Origin: a bacterium | Lineage (GTDB): Bacteria; UBP14; UBA6098 | Reading direction: 5' to 3' | Assembly (NCBI GenBank): GCA_030642425.1 | Contig: DAOWNU010000002.1 | Coordinates: 1-27,450 of the forward strand | DNA: 27,450 nt | Shown here: piece by piece, positions 1-6,701 of the stretch | Layout: each line of letters opens with the position of its first letter | Numbering within the stretch: the first letter of the stretch is position 1 | Notes under the pieces: generated by a model | Seen by the model: only the letters and a program-made list of their open reading frames with translations | Databases searched by the model: none | What the model was told of the DNA's origin: nothing | Translations under genes and position numbers: made by a program

Positions 1-10
1 ATCAAAACAT

Positions 11-472
11 TACATCGAGCTACCTAAATACTACGTCGAGCTATCCGAGCGCTACGTCGAGTCATCAGAGCGCTACATACAGCCATCCGAGCGCTACGTC
101 GAGTCATCCGAGCACTCCATACAGCCATCCGAGCACTACGTTGAGTCATCCGAGCGCTACATACAGCTATCCGAGCGCTACATACAGCCATCCGAGCGCT
201 ACGTCGAGTCATCCGAGCGATGCATACAGCCATCCGAGCGCTACGCCGAGCTATCCGAGATTCGGATGGGAAGATGTTCCGCTCCGATGAGTCCCCGTAT
301 TGGTCGGATGAGTCTCCGTAGAAGTCGGATGCGTTCCCGTAGAGGTCGAATAACATGGTGTATAGGTAGTTCTGAGACGCGCTCGCATCGAATGACCGTC
401 TTAATGCATCGAATAGGCGAAGTAACATATAATACTGCCGCTCGCAGCAGTCGAATGACTTAGGGCACGCCT
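11..472. repeat. Inverted array of degenerate 21-bp tandem repeats
   Basis: About 12 contiguous units of 21 bp run from 11 to 262 with no spacers; each carries a core of the form CATCCGAGCGCTACG (for example 84-98). At 253-267 there is a palindrome ATCCGA-GAT-TCGGAT, and from there to about 472 the 21-bp period continues with more drift and in the opposite orientation: the minus-strand core CATCCGACTTCTACG at 317-331 matches the left-arm core at 12 of 15 positions. The array lies directly downstream of the 528-4916 minus-strand operon. Because 21 is a multiple of 3 and the unit lacks stops in one minus frame, that frame stays open throughout, so openness is not evidence of coding. The two arms could pair imperfectly into one very long hairpin. 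It is not a CRISPR array (no unique spacers). Confidence 0.9.
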
Positions 473-515
473 CGCATGTGGTGGATACGGAATAAAAACG
501 CTGTCGTGAACTCAT
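24..515 (-). CDS. Hypothetical 163-codon ORF lying on the 21-bp repeat array
   Basis: An open frame starts with ATG at 515, 12 bases after the stop of the lipoprotein gene, with GGAG four bases before the start. The first 80 codons give a heptad rhythm with Phe-Asp every seven residues (SFDCCER, LFDALRR, SFDASAS, LFDLYGN); the last 80 give an Arg-rich heptad such as MTRRSAR/MAVCSAR. I recognise no domain. The frame could simply be open because the DNA unit is 21 bp without stops. The ribosome-binding-like GGAG and position at the end of the operon are the only arguments for translation; the unusual composition argues against a folded product. Confidence 0.22.
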   Translation of the reverse strand: MSSRQRFYSVSTTCEACPKSFDCCERQYYMLLRLFDALRRSFDASASQNYLYTMLFDLYGNASDFYGDSSDQYGDSSERNIFPSESRIARRSARMAVCIARMTRRSARMAVCSARIAVCSARMTQRSARMAVWSARMTRRSARMAVCSALMTRRSARIARRSI

Positions 516-527
516 CGTTCTCCAGAT

Positions 528-1826
528 TTATTGGGTTTGCGCGTCCCCGGATTTTTTCTGAACCATCGCGAGCAGCATTTTCTCGAAAGACGCCATCGCG
601 CCTCTGGAGAAGCCCACCAGCGATTGAATAACGATGCCTTCCGGTGAGACTATCACGGTCTGCGGAGTTGCGCCGCCGTAATACGGATCGAGCTGGGCCT
701 CGTTTTCCTCCGAGGGAAGAATGACCGGATATTTCAAGTTCTTGTCCTGAATGTAGCTAATTACCGAATCCCTTTCGCCAACATCGACCGATATTCCAAG
801 CGCCGCGATCTCGGGATGTGCAGTGACCAGTTCCGACAGCCAGTTCATTTCCTCTTCGCAATGATCGCAATCCGTCGAGAAAAACTGGAGCACGAGCGGT
901 TTCCCCGCGAACGATTTTAGGGAGATCGTTTCACCGGAGCGCACATCCTCGGCGACTATATCCGGCGCGGGTTTGTTCAGCAATTCGGCGCGCTGTTTGG
1001 CCCATTTCTGCTGAAGTTCGGCCATGAAAGCCTGTTTCTCGTATTCGCGCAGGTTCGACAGAATTGCGTTGAGCGTGTCCGAGCAACTGCTGGGAACCTG
1101 TTCCTCCGGGATTCCGTTGAGCAGCCGGCCCATCGGGAGATGGAACAGACCATCGACGACCATAAGGCTCATATCGACGCCCTCGCCGGCCGCGGATTTT
1201 TTCACCTCGCCGAATACCGCGAAACGTATGCCGGTGAGATTGCACCACTTACGGGCAACATCGTGAAGCGGATCGACATTGTATTTCGGGTCGTTTTGAA
1301 TCTTCTTTGTATATGAGTTCGGATTGACCGGCTCGAATCCGGCCGGCAGGTTCTCGACGAGGTGTTTGAAAAGCTGCATCGTGAATTCGCTTCCCCCCGG
1401 AACGCCAACATTCTGGAATGGGACAACGACTACGGAAGAATCATCGAGCGTAAGCATCGCCTTGAGGACAATGGATTCGATTATCAGCTTTGTGTTTTTC
1501 GGCTCGGAGTTTGTGCGAACCATCAGGGCGCTTCGGTCCGGCCCCGCGCTGTCGGGAGCGATATATGTTACGCGGATACTGTCCTTGCCGCCGGGGGCTA
1601 TCGACTCCGGGATCGAGTCCACCGTGATACAATCGCACAGCGACCGGACGTTCTCGATTATCAAATCCGATCCGCCGGTGTTGGAAAATGTGAACCATGT
1701 TACGATTTTTTCATGGGGAGCCAATTCACCGGCATTGTGAACCTCCGGCTCGACCAAAAGGCCGGGGTTTCCGCTGCAAGAAAGGGCGAGGATCGCGATT
1801 ACCGGAAAAAAAATTGTTTTGCGCAT
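528..1826 (-). CDS. Lipoprotein with DUF1573-like N-domain and C-terminal thioredoxin/TlpA domain
   Basis: 432 aa. I place the start at 1826, where MRKTIFF begins a lipoprotein signal with lipobox LALSC (Cys17); an in-frame upstream start at 1865 would lie inside the protease gene. Residues about 25-115 resemble DUF1573, an Ig-like fold common in secreted proteins (HNAGELAPHE, FSNTGGSDLIIENV, CDC, IAPGG). Residues about 125-265 form a middle region I cannot name, with 'FAVFGEV' resembling outer-membrane assembly or curli-type domains. Residues about 280-432 are a TlpA/AhpC-type thioredoxin fold with active site CDHC and a cis-Pro in GATPQTV. Likely a membrane-anchored periplasmic thiol-disulfide protein. 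The gene starts one base after the protease stop (TAA-T-ATG), so it is the third gene of a coupled operon. Confidence 0.85.
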   Translation of the reverse strand: MRKTIFFPVIAILALSCSGNPGLLVEPEVHNAGELAPHEKIVTWFTFSNTGGSDLIIENVRSLCDCITVDSIPESIAPGGKDSIRVTYIAPDSAGPDRSALMVRTNSEPKNTKLIIESIVLKAMLTLDDSSVVVVPFQNVGVPGGSEFTMQLFKHLVENLPAGFEPVNPNSYTKKIQNDPKYNVDPLHDVARKWCNLTGIRFAVFGEVKKSAAGEGVDMSLMVVDGLFHLPMGRLLNGIPEEQVPSSCSDTLNAILSNLREYEKQAFMAELQQKWAKQRAELLNKPAPDIVAEDVRSGETISLKSFAGKPLVLQFFSTDCDHCEEEMNWLSELVTAHPEIAALGISVDVGERDSVISYIQDKNLKYPVILPSEENEAQLDPYYGGATPQTVIVSPEGIVIQSLVGFSRGAMASFEKMLLAMVQKKSGDAQTQ

Positions 1827-1827
1827 A

Positions 1828-3621
1828 TTATTCCAACAGGTGAAGGTTTCCCGGCTCAAATACAAGAACGAACGCTCCTCTGCCCGGAGGCAATTCCCTC
1901 GAACCGGTATATTCGTTTTTCAATGGGTCGTAAAGGTAAAAGAACATATCGAGACCGGCGGTCGATATGGCCTGAACGCTGGCCATAAAGCTCGTTCGGC
2001 GAATGCCGCCTATCGCGTGCCATCCCGGCGTCACCGGCGCGGTAAATTCCGTGAGCGAATCGCCCCCGACCGAAACGAGCGTGTCGATGTTGAACATAAC
2101 ATAATAGCCCTTGCCCGGCTCGATAATATCGGCGCTCAGATACTCGCCGGAGTCGGCGTCCCAGAGCCAGACATCGCCGATCCTGTCGCGAAAAACCGAA
2201 TCGACGAGCAAAACATTCGACAGGGGAAGAGAGACAAAATTCCATCCGCGAAACAGGGGCAGTTCCAGCCTGCCGCCGATTGGATAACTGAGCGCCGCAT
2301 AAACATCGGGAACGCCCCGGCCGATGTCGTTGTTCGGGGAAGTATTATTGGAAGCCGTTTGAGAAAGGGCCTCGAGCGCTTCCATGGGCAGCAGATAGGG
2401 CCTCGCCTGCAGCAGCAGCGCAGTAACGCCCGCTATTATCGGCGTCGAGACGCTCGTTCCCGTGCCGTATCCGTATGTGGCCGTTCCGGCGGATGTCGCG
2501 CACCGGACACCGCTTCCAAGCGCGCATATATCGGGTTTTATTCGCATGTCGGCGGTCGGGCCGCGCGAAGAGAAACTCAAAACTCCGCCCGAGCTGTTCA
2601 CGGCGCCTGCGGTAATTACCGAGTCCCCGTCGCCGGGAGCGGTCAGGCTCGAAGCTGTCGGGCCGCTGTTTCCCGCAGCGACAACCACCGTGATCCCAAG
2701 ACCCGCCATAAGATCGGCGGCGACAGTTATTGCCGCGATATCGCCGTTCATCGAGTCGGGCGTGTACCAATCCGAATAGCCGAGGCTGACGCTGATTATA
2801 TCGACGCCCGCGCTGTCCGCCCATTCCGCGGCGGCGATCCAGAAATCCTCCTCCGCGGGGTCTTCCCAATCGTAGTCCTCGGTTCGGGCTAGCATAAAAC
2901 TCGCGCCGTGGGCGAGGCCGATCAGCCGTCCCTCGCAATAACCGGCAATAACGGACCATGTTTTCGTTCCGTGAGTCTCCGTGCCGGGGGCGTCTCCCGG
3001 TTCAAAACTCACTATCGAATCGTCGCCGACGAAATCGTAGCGGGCAATGATGTCGGCGGCGCTCATCGCGCTGTGATCGAGCTTGAATCCCGTATCGGTG
3101 ATACACATAAGGACGCCGCTGCCGTCGAAACCGAGCCTGTGAAGCGCGATTGAATTGACCATCTCGTTCTGAATCCGGCTCGAGCCGTAGTCTTCGCCGT
3201 AATCGCTTCGGGATTCGGCGCCCATCGGTTCGATACGATAGCCTTTCAGGACGGGCGATATTCTTTCGACAAATGGTAGGCGCGAGACGGCCTCGAGAAT
3301 ATCCGGCGGGGCATCGACACTGACCGCGTTAAGCCAGCGGCTGATCACACGGACATCCGCGCCGGAGCGCTCGAGGCTGTCGATATATTCCTGCGGGACA
3401 GCTATGTCGTGAAAATCGACGGGCGGTCCGTTTCCGCGCGCCTTTGCTCTTCGCTCGAGGCATCGATTTGAAAGGCGGTTTTCCGCCCTGCGAAGTTCGA
3501 TTGTTTCCGCGTTCGATCCGGCCGGAAAGCCTTTATCGCTAAAATAAACCCAATATGGCTCCGCCCACGCAACCGAAAACAGGGCGATAGAGATAGCGAT
3601 TATTAATCCGGCATATCTCAT
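1828..3621 (-). CDS. Secreted subtilisin-like (S8) serine protease
   Basis: 597 aa. Signal peptide about 1-20 (cleavage after AWA), prodomain-like region about 21-130, catalytic domain about 150-450. The triad reads Asp176 (ITDTG), His217 (ETHGT) and Ser390 (GTGTSVSTP), with oxyanion-hole Asn318 in AAGNSGP, so the enzyme should be active. Residues about 455-597 form a C-terminal domain (GWNFVSLPL, GKGYYV, GWHAIGG) of a kind often attached to secreted proteins of FCB-type bacteria. It should cleave proteins outside the inner membrane; the substrate is unknown. The ATG overlaps the stop of the channel gene by four bases (ATGA), implying translational coupling, and the lipoprotein gene follows after one base. 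Codon use looks like its neighbours. Confidence 0.95.
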   Translation of the reverse strand: MRYAGLIIAISIALFSVAWAEPYWVYFSDKGFPAGSNAETIELRRAENRLSNRCLERRAKARGNGPPVDFHDIAVPQEYIDSLERSGADVRVISRWLNAVSVDAPPDILEAVSRLPFVERISPVLKGYRIEPMGAESRSDYGEDYGSSRIQNEMVNSIALHRLGFDGSGVLMCITDTGFKLDHSAMSAADIIARYDFVGDDSIVSFEPGDAPGTETHGTKTWSVIAGYCEGRLIGLAHGASFMLARTEDYDWEDPAEEDFWIAAAEWADSAGVDIISVSLGYSDWYTPDSMNGDIAAITVAADLMAGLGITVVVAAGNSGPTASSLTAPGDGDSVITAGAVNSSGGVLSFSSRGPTADMRIKPDICALGSGVRCATSAGTATYGYGTGTSVSTPIIAGVTALLLQARPYLLPMEALEALSQTASNNTSPNNDIGRGVPDVYAALSYPIGGRLELPLFRGWNFVSLPLSNVLLVDSVFRDRIGDVWLWDADSGEYLSADIIEPGKGYYVMFNIDTLVSVGGDSLTEFTAPVTPGWHAIGGIRRTSFMASVQAISTAGLDMFFYLYDPLKNEYTGSRELPPGRGAFVLVFEPGNLHLLE

Positions 3622-4916
3622 CGATAGGGCCTCTCCGTTGTGTTCGCGGGTTTTTCGGGAGTATTATTATCCTGTTCGGGCGGCTTTTCGCTAATTGAAA
3701 AGGATGAATTAATTAGCTTCGAGTTGAAAACGACTATCTCCCGTCCGTTATCCATTCGGATTTTTGTCCAGATAATCCCGATATTCATCACTTCCCCCTC
3801 GATACCGAGGGCCTCGACCCGGTCGCCGATATCGATCCTCCGGGCGAGAAGAAAGGCCAACCCGGCAAAGACGCTCGAAATAAAGGGCAGGGCCGCGATT
3901 CCAGAAAAAACGCCGGCCAGTATGAAAATCCCGAAAGCGAGATAGCCGCCGGGGCCGGGGATCACGGCCACAAGGCCAATCAAGAAAATGGCATAAATGA
4001 GCGCCTTGACCAGTCTTCTCATCGGCGCAATCGCGGCGTCGGGAATCTGAGTTGTTTCGGGACTTTCCTCGTAATGACGGAAAACCATATCGGCGATGCC
4101 GGTGAGAATTCGCGTGAAAATATACAGCGCCAGACCCGCCAGAACGAATTTCGCCAACTCGCCGAATAAATGCCCAATCCGTTTCAGCCAATCGACGCTC
4201 ATATTCAGAATTGCCTCGGAATACTGCTGTGTCGCGGGGAACAGTGTGAAAAAGACGTAGATCATGGAATACATCGCCAGGGCGATGAGAACCCACTTGA
4301 TAATCAGAAGAAATTTGAGTATCAGGCCGACCTGAATTCTGGCGGGGATTATTTCGACCTTGCGGAATTTTATCCCTTTATAGGTGGTTCCCTCGCGGCG
4401 CACCACAGATTTCGAGGTCGCTCTGTAAAAGCGGTCGATGATAACGTAAAATAGGATTACGAGAAACGGGAAAAGTATGCCGAGCGCGAGTTTGGAGAGG
4501 TTGTCGATGCTCCATGAGCGCTGGCGTTCGGTGGAAATGCCCCTGCGGATGTCCCAATACCATTTGGTCGCAAGTTTTTCCATTGTAAGGCCGGTACCTG
4601 TCGTGTCCGCGGGGATTACGTCGATTATCTGGACTATCTCCTGTTTATCGCCCGCGAAATCCCCCCTGTAAATTATCGAGATCGCGCTGTCGCTCGCGAC
4701 CTGTTTTATCGAGTCGAGGACGCCGCCGGGGTCGGTCATTATGTTCTCGATAGCGGTTGTGGCGATATTCGCCCTTTGCAGGGGCGACAGGTTGCCGTCG
4801 GGATGCTCGATACAGAATATTTCCGTCTGGCCGATATGGACACAGTCCGTAGCAAGAACGGCCGAAGGCGCCAGCATTGGTAACAACAGCAAAAGTATAA
4901 TAAGTCCGTTTTTCAT
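3618..4916 (-). CDS. MscS-family mechanosensitive ion channel, short C-terminus
   Basis: 432 aa. A signal peptide (about 1-22) is followed by a periplasmic region to about 140 of the type seen before the membrane part of some MscS homologues (SPLQRANIATTAIENI; LATKWYWDIRRGI). Hydrophobic segments lie near 140-165, 198-228, 250-275 and 305-355. The pore helix and beta domain are clear: GVFSGIAALPFISSVFAGL, then RRIDIGDRVEALGIEGEV and FNSKLINSSFSI. The protein stops soon after the beta domain in a Pro/Asn-rich tail (PPEQDNNTPEKP), so the usual C-terminal alpha/beta vestibule of MscS is missing or very reduced. AAGGAG at 4922-4927 sits five bases before the ATG. First gene of the operon with the protease and thioredoxin lipoprotein. 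Likely releases osmolytes on membrane tension; the operon suggests envelope-stress use (inference). Confidence 0.9.
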   Translation of the reverse strand: MKNGLIILLLLLPMLAPSAVLATDCVHIGQTEIFCIEHPDGNLSPLQRANIATTAIENIMTDPGGVLDSIKQVASDSAISIIYRGDFAGDKQEIVQIIDVIPADTTGTGLTMEKLATKWYWDIRRGISTERQRSWSIDNLSKLALGILFPFLVILFYVIIDRFYRATSKSVVRREGTTYKGIKFRKVEIIPARIQVGLILKFLLIIKWVLIALAMYSMIYVFFTLFPATQQYSEAILNMSVDWLKRIGHLFGELAKFVLAGLALYIFTRILTGIADMVFRHYEESPETTQIPDAAIAPMRRLVKALIYAIFLIGLVAVIPGPGGYLAFGIFILAGVFSGIAALPFISSVFAGLAFLLARRIDIGDRVEALGIEGEVMNIGIIWTKIRMDNGREIVVFNSKLINSSFSISEKPPEQDNNTPEKPANTTERPYR

Positions 4917-4941
4917 TCGATCTCCTTAATAAAACTCATTT

Positions 4942-4970
4942 AAAATACGCTTTCAGAGGTAGAATGTCAA
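4942..4970 (-). promoter_or_regulatory. Sigma70-type promoter of the channel-protease-lipoprotein operon
   Basis: Read on the minus strand: TTGACA (4970-4965), 17-base spacer, TATTTT (4947-4942). The expected start near 4935 gives a leader of about 19 bases containing the AAGGAG ribosome-binding site. The hexamers and spacing are identical to those at 20791-20819 before the giant gene. Confidence 0.7.
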
Positions 4971-5212
4971 CTTAGAAACGAGCATGGGATTTTTTTAAGA
5001 ATAGCGGGTCGTCGTTATTCGAGCGGCATACGGCTCAAGCCCTTTATGGTCAATGATTAAACAACAACTACAATTGTCTTTTCTATCCTTATGGGTTTCC
5101 TGTTTAGATATAGCATGGAAAGCTCAAATGTCAAAAAGATGGGGTTAAGGGAGGGTTCGCGAGTCTTCTTAGGCATAATACTTTCAATTTTGCTAATTCC
5201 CACTAAAAACTA

Positions 5213-5242
5213 TTGACATAATAATAAAATTATAGATATACT
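5213..5242 (+). promoter_or_regulatory. Strong promoter reading into the second 21-bp array
   Basis: TTGACA (5213-5218), 18-base AT-only-rich spacer, TATACT (5237-5242). The predicted start, 5249-5250, falls on the bases just before the first 21-bp unit at 5251. No gene follows, so the transcript would consist of the array and its flank. Confidence 0.6.
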
Positions 5243-5250
5243 TTTAAAAA

Positions 5251-5418
5251 GGACAAGTTAAAATGGCTTAGGGAAAGGTTAAAATAGGTAAAGGACAGGT
5301 CAAAATGGCTTAGGGAAAGGTTAAAATGGGTGAAGGACAAGTCAAAATGGGTGGATGACAGGTTAAAATGGCTTAGGGAAAGGTTAAAATGGATAAAGGA
5401 CAGGTCAAAACGGGCTGA
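5251..5418 (+). repeat. Eight-copy 21-bp tandem array, alternating unit types
   Basis: Eight contiguous 21-bp units start at 5251, 5272, 5293, 5314, 5335, 5356, 5377 and 5398. Each contains GGT(T/C)AAAATGG or a close variant. Two versions tend to alternate (ending GGCTTAG, then GGTAAA/GGTGAA/GGATAAA), giving a partial 42-bp higher-order unit. In one plus frame, open from 5288 after a TAG in unit 2, the units read as charged heptads KWLRERL, KWVKDKS, KWVDDRL, KWIKDRS; on the minus strand they read as FDLSFTH/FNLSLSH. Open frames here follow from the unit length, so I do not call a gene. The unit is unlike the array at 11-472 at base level apart from a shared TT(T/C)GACCT-type core on the minus strand, but the period is the same. 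Confidence 0.95.
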
Positions 5419-5598
5419 TGACAACTTTTTTCGCCATAAAAGCCCATTTTCGATACGAAATCCATTTTCCAGACCGACATTTCCGCCTTCGATGCCGACA
5501 ATTCTACTCCAGACAAAACATTTTCAATGAAAATCCGAACAATTCCTAAGCTAAGATATCAATTTTAATGTTTCGCATTCCATCTTCTTCCCCACTGG

Positions 5599-5620
5599 AT
5601 TCCGGCTCGGTGGCCGGAAT
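5599..5620. repeat. Short palindrome ATTCCGGC-6-GCCGGAAT
   Basis: An 8-bp perfect stem (5599-5606 with 5613-5620) and a six-base TCGGTG loop, within GG..AATGACAGG context. This form is typical of short interspersed palindromic repeats that recur in many bacterial genomes. No T-tract follows, so it is not a classic terminator. Confidence 0.6.
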
Positions 5621-5675
5621 GACAGGATGGGGATTGTCCGGATTTTGACATTTTGATTTTAATCTGTCATTTTGC

Positions 5676-5832
5676 ATTTTAAATTTTGATGGCACGGCAA
5701 AAAGTCCATTTTAGAGCTATTGCCGACTAATATGATACAAGTAACTTGTTTATATATAAAGAGTTACGTTTTGTGTTTTCAGTGCTAAATAGCAGTTTTT
5801 CGACTTTTTGCCGAAGCATCAATATTTAATAT
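5676..5832. repeat. 157-bp element with long imperfect inverted repeats
   Basis: Arms of 31 bases (5676-5706 and 5802-5832) pair at 26 positions; the inner 12 are perfect: CGGCAAAAAGTC at 5695-5706 against GACTTTTTGCCG at 5802-5813. Mismatches are 5692-5694, 5685 and 5678. Inside, GCTATT (5716-5721) pairs with AATAGC (5788-5793), and ACAAGT-A-ACTTGT (5737-5749) is a perfect small palindrome, with an alternative stem GTAACT/AGTTAC (5741-5746, 5762-5767). It ends 38 bases past the kdsB stop. I see no clear target-site duplication and no internal gene. It could be a MITE-like element, a bidirectional terminator or an RNA; the first is my preference with low certainty. Confidence 0.6.
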
Positions 5833-5869
5833 TTGATTTTGCTCTCGACGCGAAGCGTCCCCAAAAACG

Positions 5870-6625
5870 TTACACCGCAGAGCGGAGTAACGAGATAACT
5901 CTCTCCAGATCGCGCGGAGTATCGACACCGATCAGCCGGGAGGCTTCTTCTATAGTAATGCAGCGTATCGCCATTCCGTTTTCGAGCGCGCGCAGCTGCT
6001 CCAGTTTTTCGATTTTCTCGAGGGGGGTTTGTTCGAGTCTGTCGAATTCCAAAAGGGCGTGGGCTTTGAAGGCGTAAATCCCGATATGTTTCAAATAGAT
6101 CGCTCCCGCGCGGTCGGGAGATTCAATATCGCGGCTGTGCGGGATGGGAGAACGGCTGAAATATAGGGCGTTTCCGTGGGAGTCGCAGACGACTTTAACC
6201 GTGTCCGGGTCGTCCATTTCTTCTCGCGCCGCGGGCGCGGCTATCGTTCCGATATCCTCGCCCGATTTTTTGAATTCGGCGATAAATTTATCGAGTATTT
6301 CCGGGGTTAGGAGCGGCTCGTCCCCCTGAATATTCAGCGCGATATCCGGCCTTTCCGATGGGTAAATTTGACGGATAACCTCCGCCGCCCGGTTCGTGCC
6401 GCTCACGCATTTCTCCGAAGTCATTACAACTTCCGCCCCAAAATTTTTGGCGGCACGCTCGATTCGCGTGTCGTCGGTTGCAATAATTACGCGGTCTATC
6501 GAGTCCGCGCCGACCGCGGCTTCCCAGACGAACCGGATCATCGGAACTCCGCCGATATCGGCCAGCGGCTTTCCAGGAAGTCTTTCGGAGTTATATCGCG
6601 CGGGGATTATTGCAAATATCGACAT
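5870..6625 (-). CDS. kdsB: 3-deoxy-manno-octulosonate cytidylyltransferase (CMP-KDO synthetase)
   Basis: 251 aa, the normal length. Activates KDO with CTP to CMP-KDO in the cytoplasm for lipid A-core assembly. Signatures: N-terminal IPARYNSERLPGKPL (about 7-21), ATDD (49-52), NIQGDEP with the metal-binding Asp102, YFSRSPIPH, KHIGIYAF, LEQLRALENG and C-terminal GVDTPRDLERV. GGAG five bases before the ATG supports the start. It follows the LolA-like gene on the same strand after 76 bp that contain a small hairpin, so it may be co-transcribed. Its presence shows the organism makes KDO-containing LPS. Confidence 0.97.
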   Translation of the reverse strand: MSIFAIIPARYNSERLPGKPLADIGGVPMIRFVWEAAVGADSIDRVIIATDDTRIERAAKNFGAEVVMTSEKCVSGTNRAAEVIRQIYPSERPDIALNIQGDEPLLTPEILDKFIAEFKKSGEDIGTIAAPAAREEMDDPDTVKVVCDSHGNALYFSRSPIPHSRDIESPDRAGAIYLKHIGIYAFKAHALLEFDRLEQTPLEKIEKLEQLRALENGMAIRCITIEEASRLIGVDTPRDLERVISLLRSAV

Positions 6626-6680
6626 TTTTACTCCATGTTAATCGGTTTTTCGCAGGGGTGTGACATCGACCCGTGTATTC

Positions 6681-6701
6681 GGGAGGGTCACGAAACCTCC
6701 C
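6681..6701. repeat. Small hairpin GGGAGG-9-CCTCCC between the LolA-like gene and kdsB
   Basis: Six-bp perfect stem (6681-6686 with 6696-6701) and a nine-base loop, touching the stop codon of the LolA-like gene. No U-run follows on the minus strand, so it is a weak terminator at best. The GC-rich stem with a TTTCGTGAC loop looks like an interspersed palindromic repeat. Confidence 0.45.

Larger units (their letters stand above)
4917..5869. other. 953-bp AT-rich intergenic region without a convincing gene
   Basis: Lies between the starts of the minus-strand channel operon and the end of kdsB. It holds the operon promoter (4942-4970), a plus-strand promoter (5213-5242), the second 21-bp array (5251-5418), a degenerate continuation of the 21-base rhythm to about 5550 (cytosines at 5478, 5499, 5519 and 5540 start GACA/AACA-type repeats), a short palindrome (5599-5620), runs of ATTTTGA-like sequence (5640-5690) and a long inverted repeat (5676-5832). 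I see no protein-coding frame with both a ribosome-binding site and a recognisable product. Confidence 0.7.

Noticed and set aside
11..472. CRISPR array
   Set aside because: Units are contiguous 21-mers with no unique spacers, and no cas genes are present.
1827..1865. Upstream start of the thioredoxin lipoprotein at 1865
   Set aside because: It would overlap the protease gene and hide the lipoprotein signal that begins at 1826.
5330..5530. Plus-strand gene across the second array
   Set aside because: The GTG start has no ribosome-binding site and the frame is open because the unit is 21 bp; kept only as a finding.
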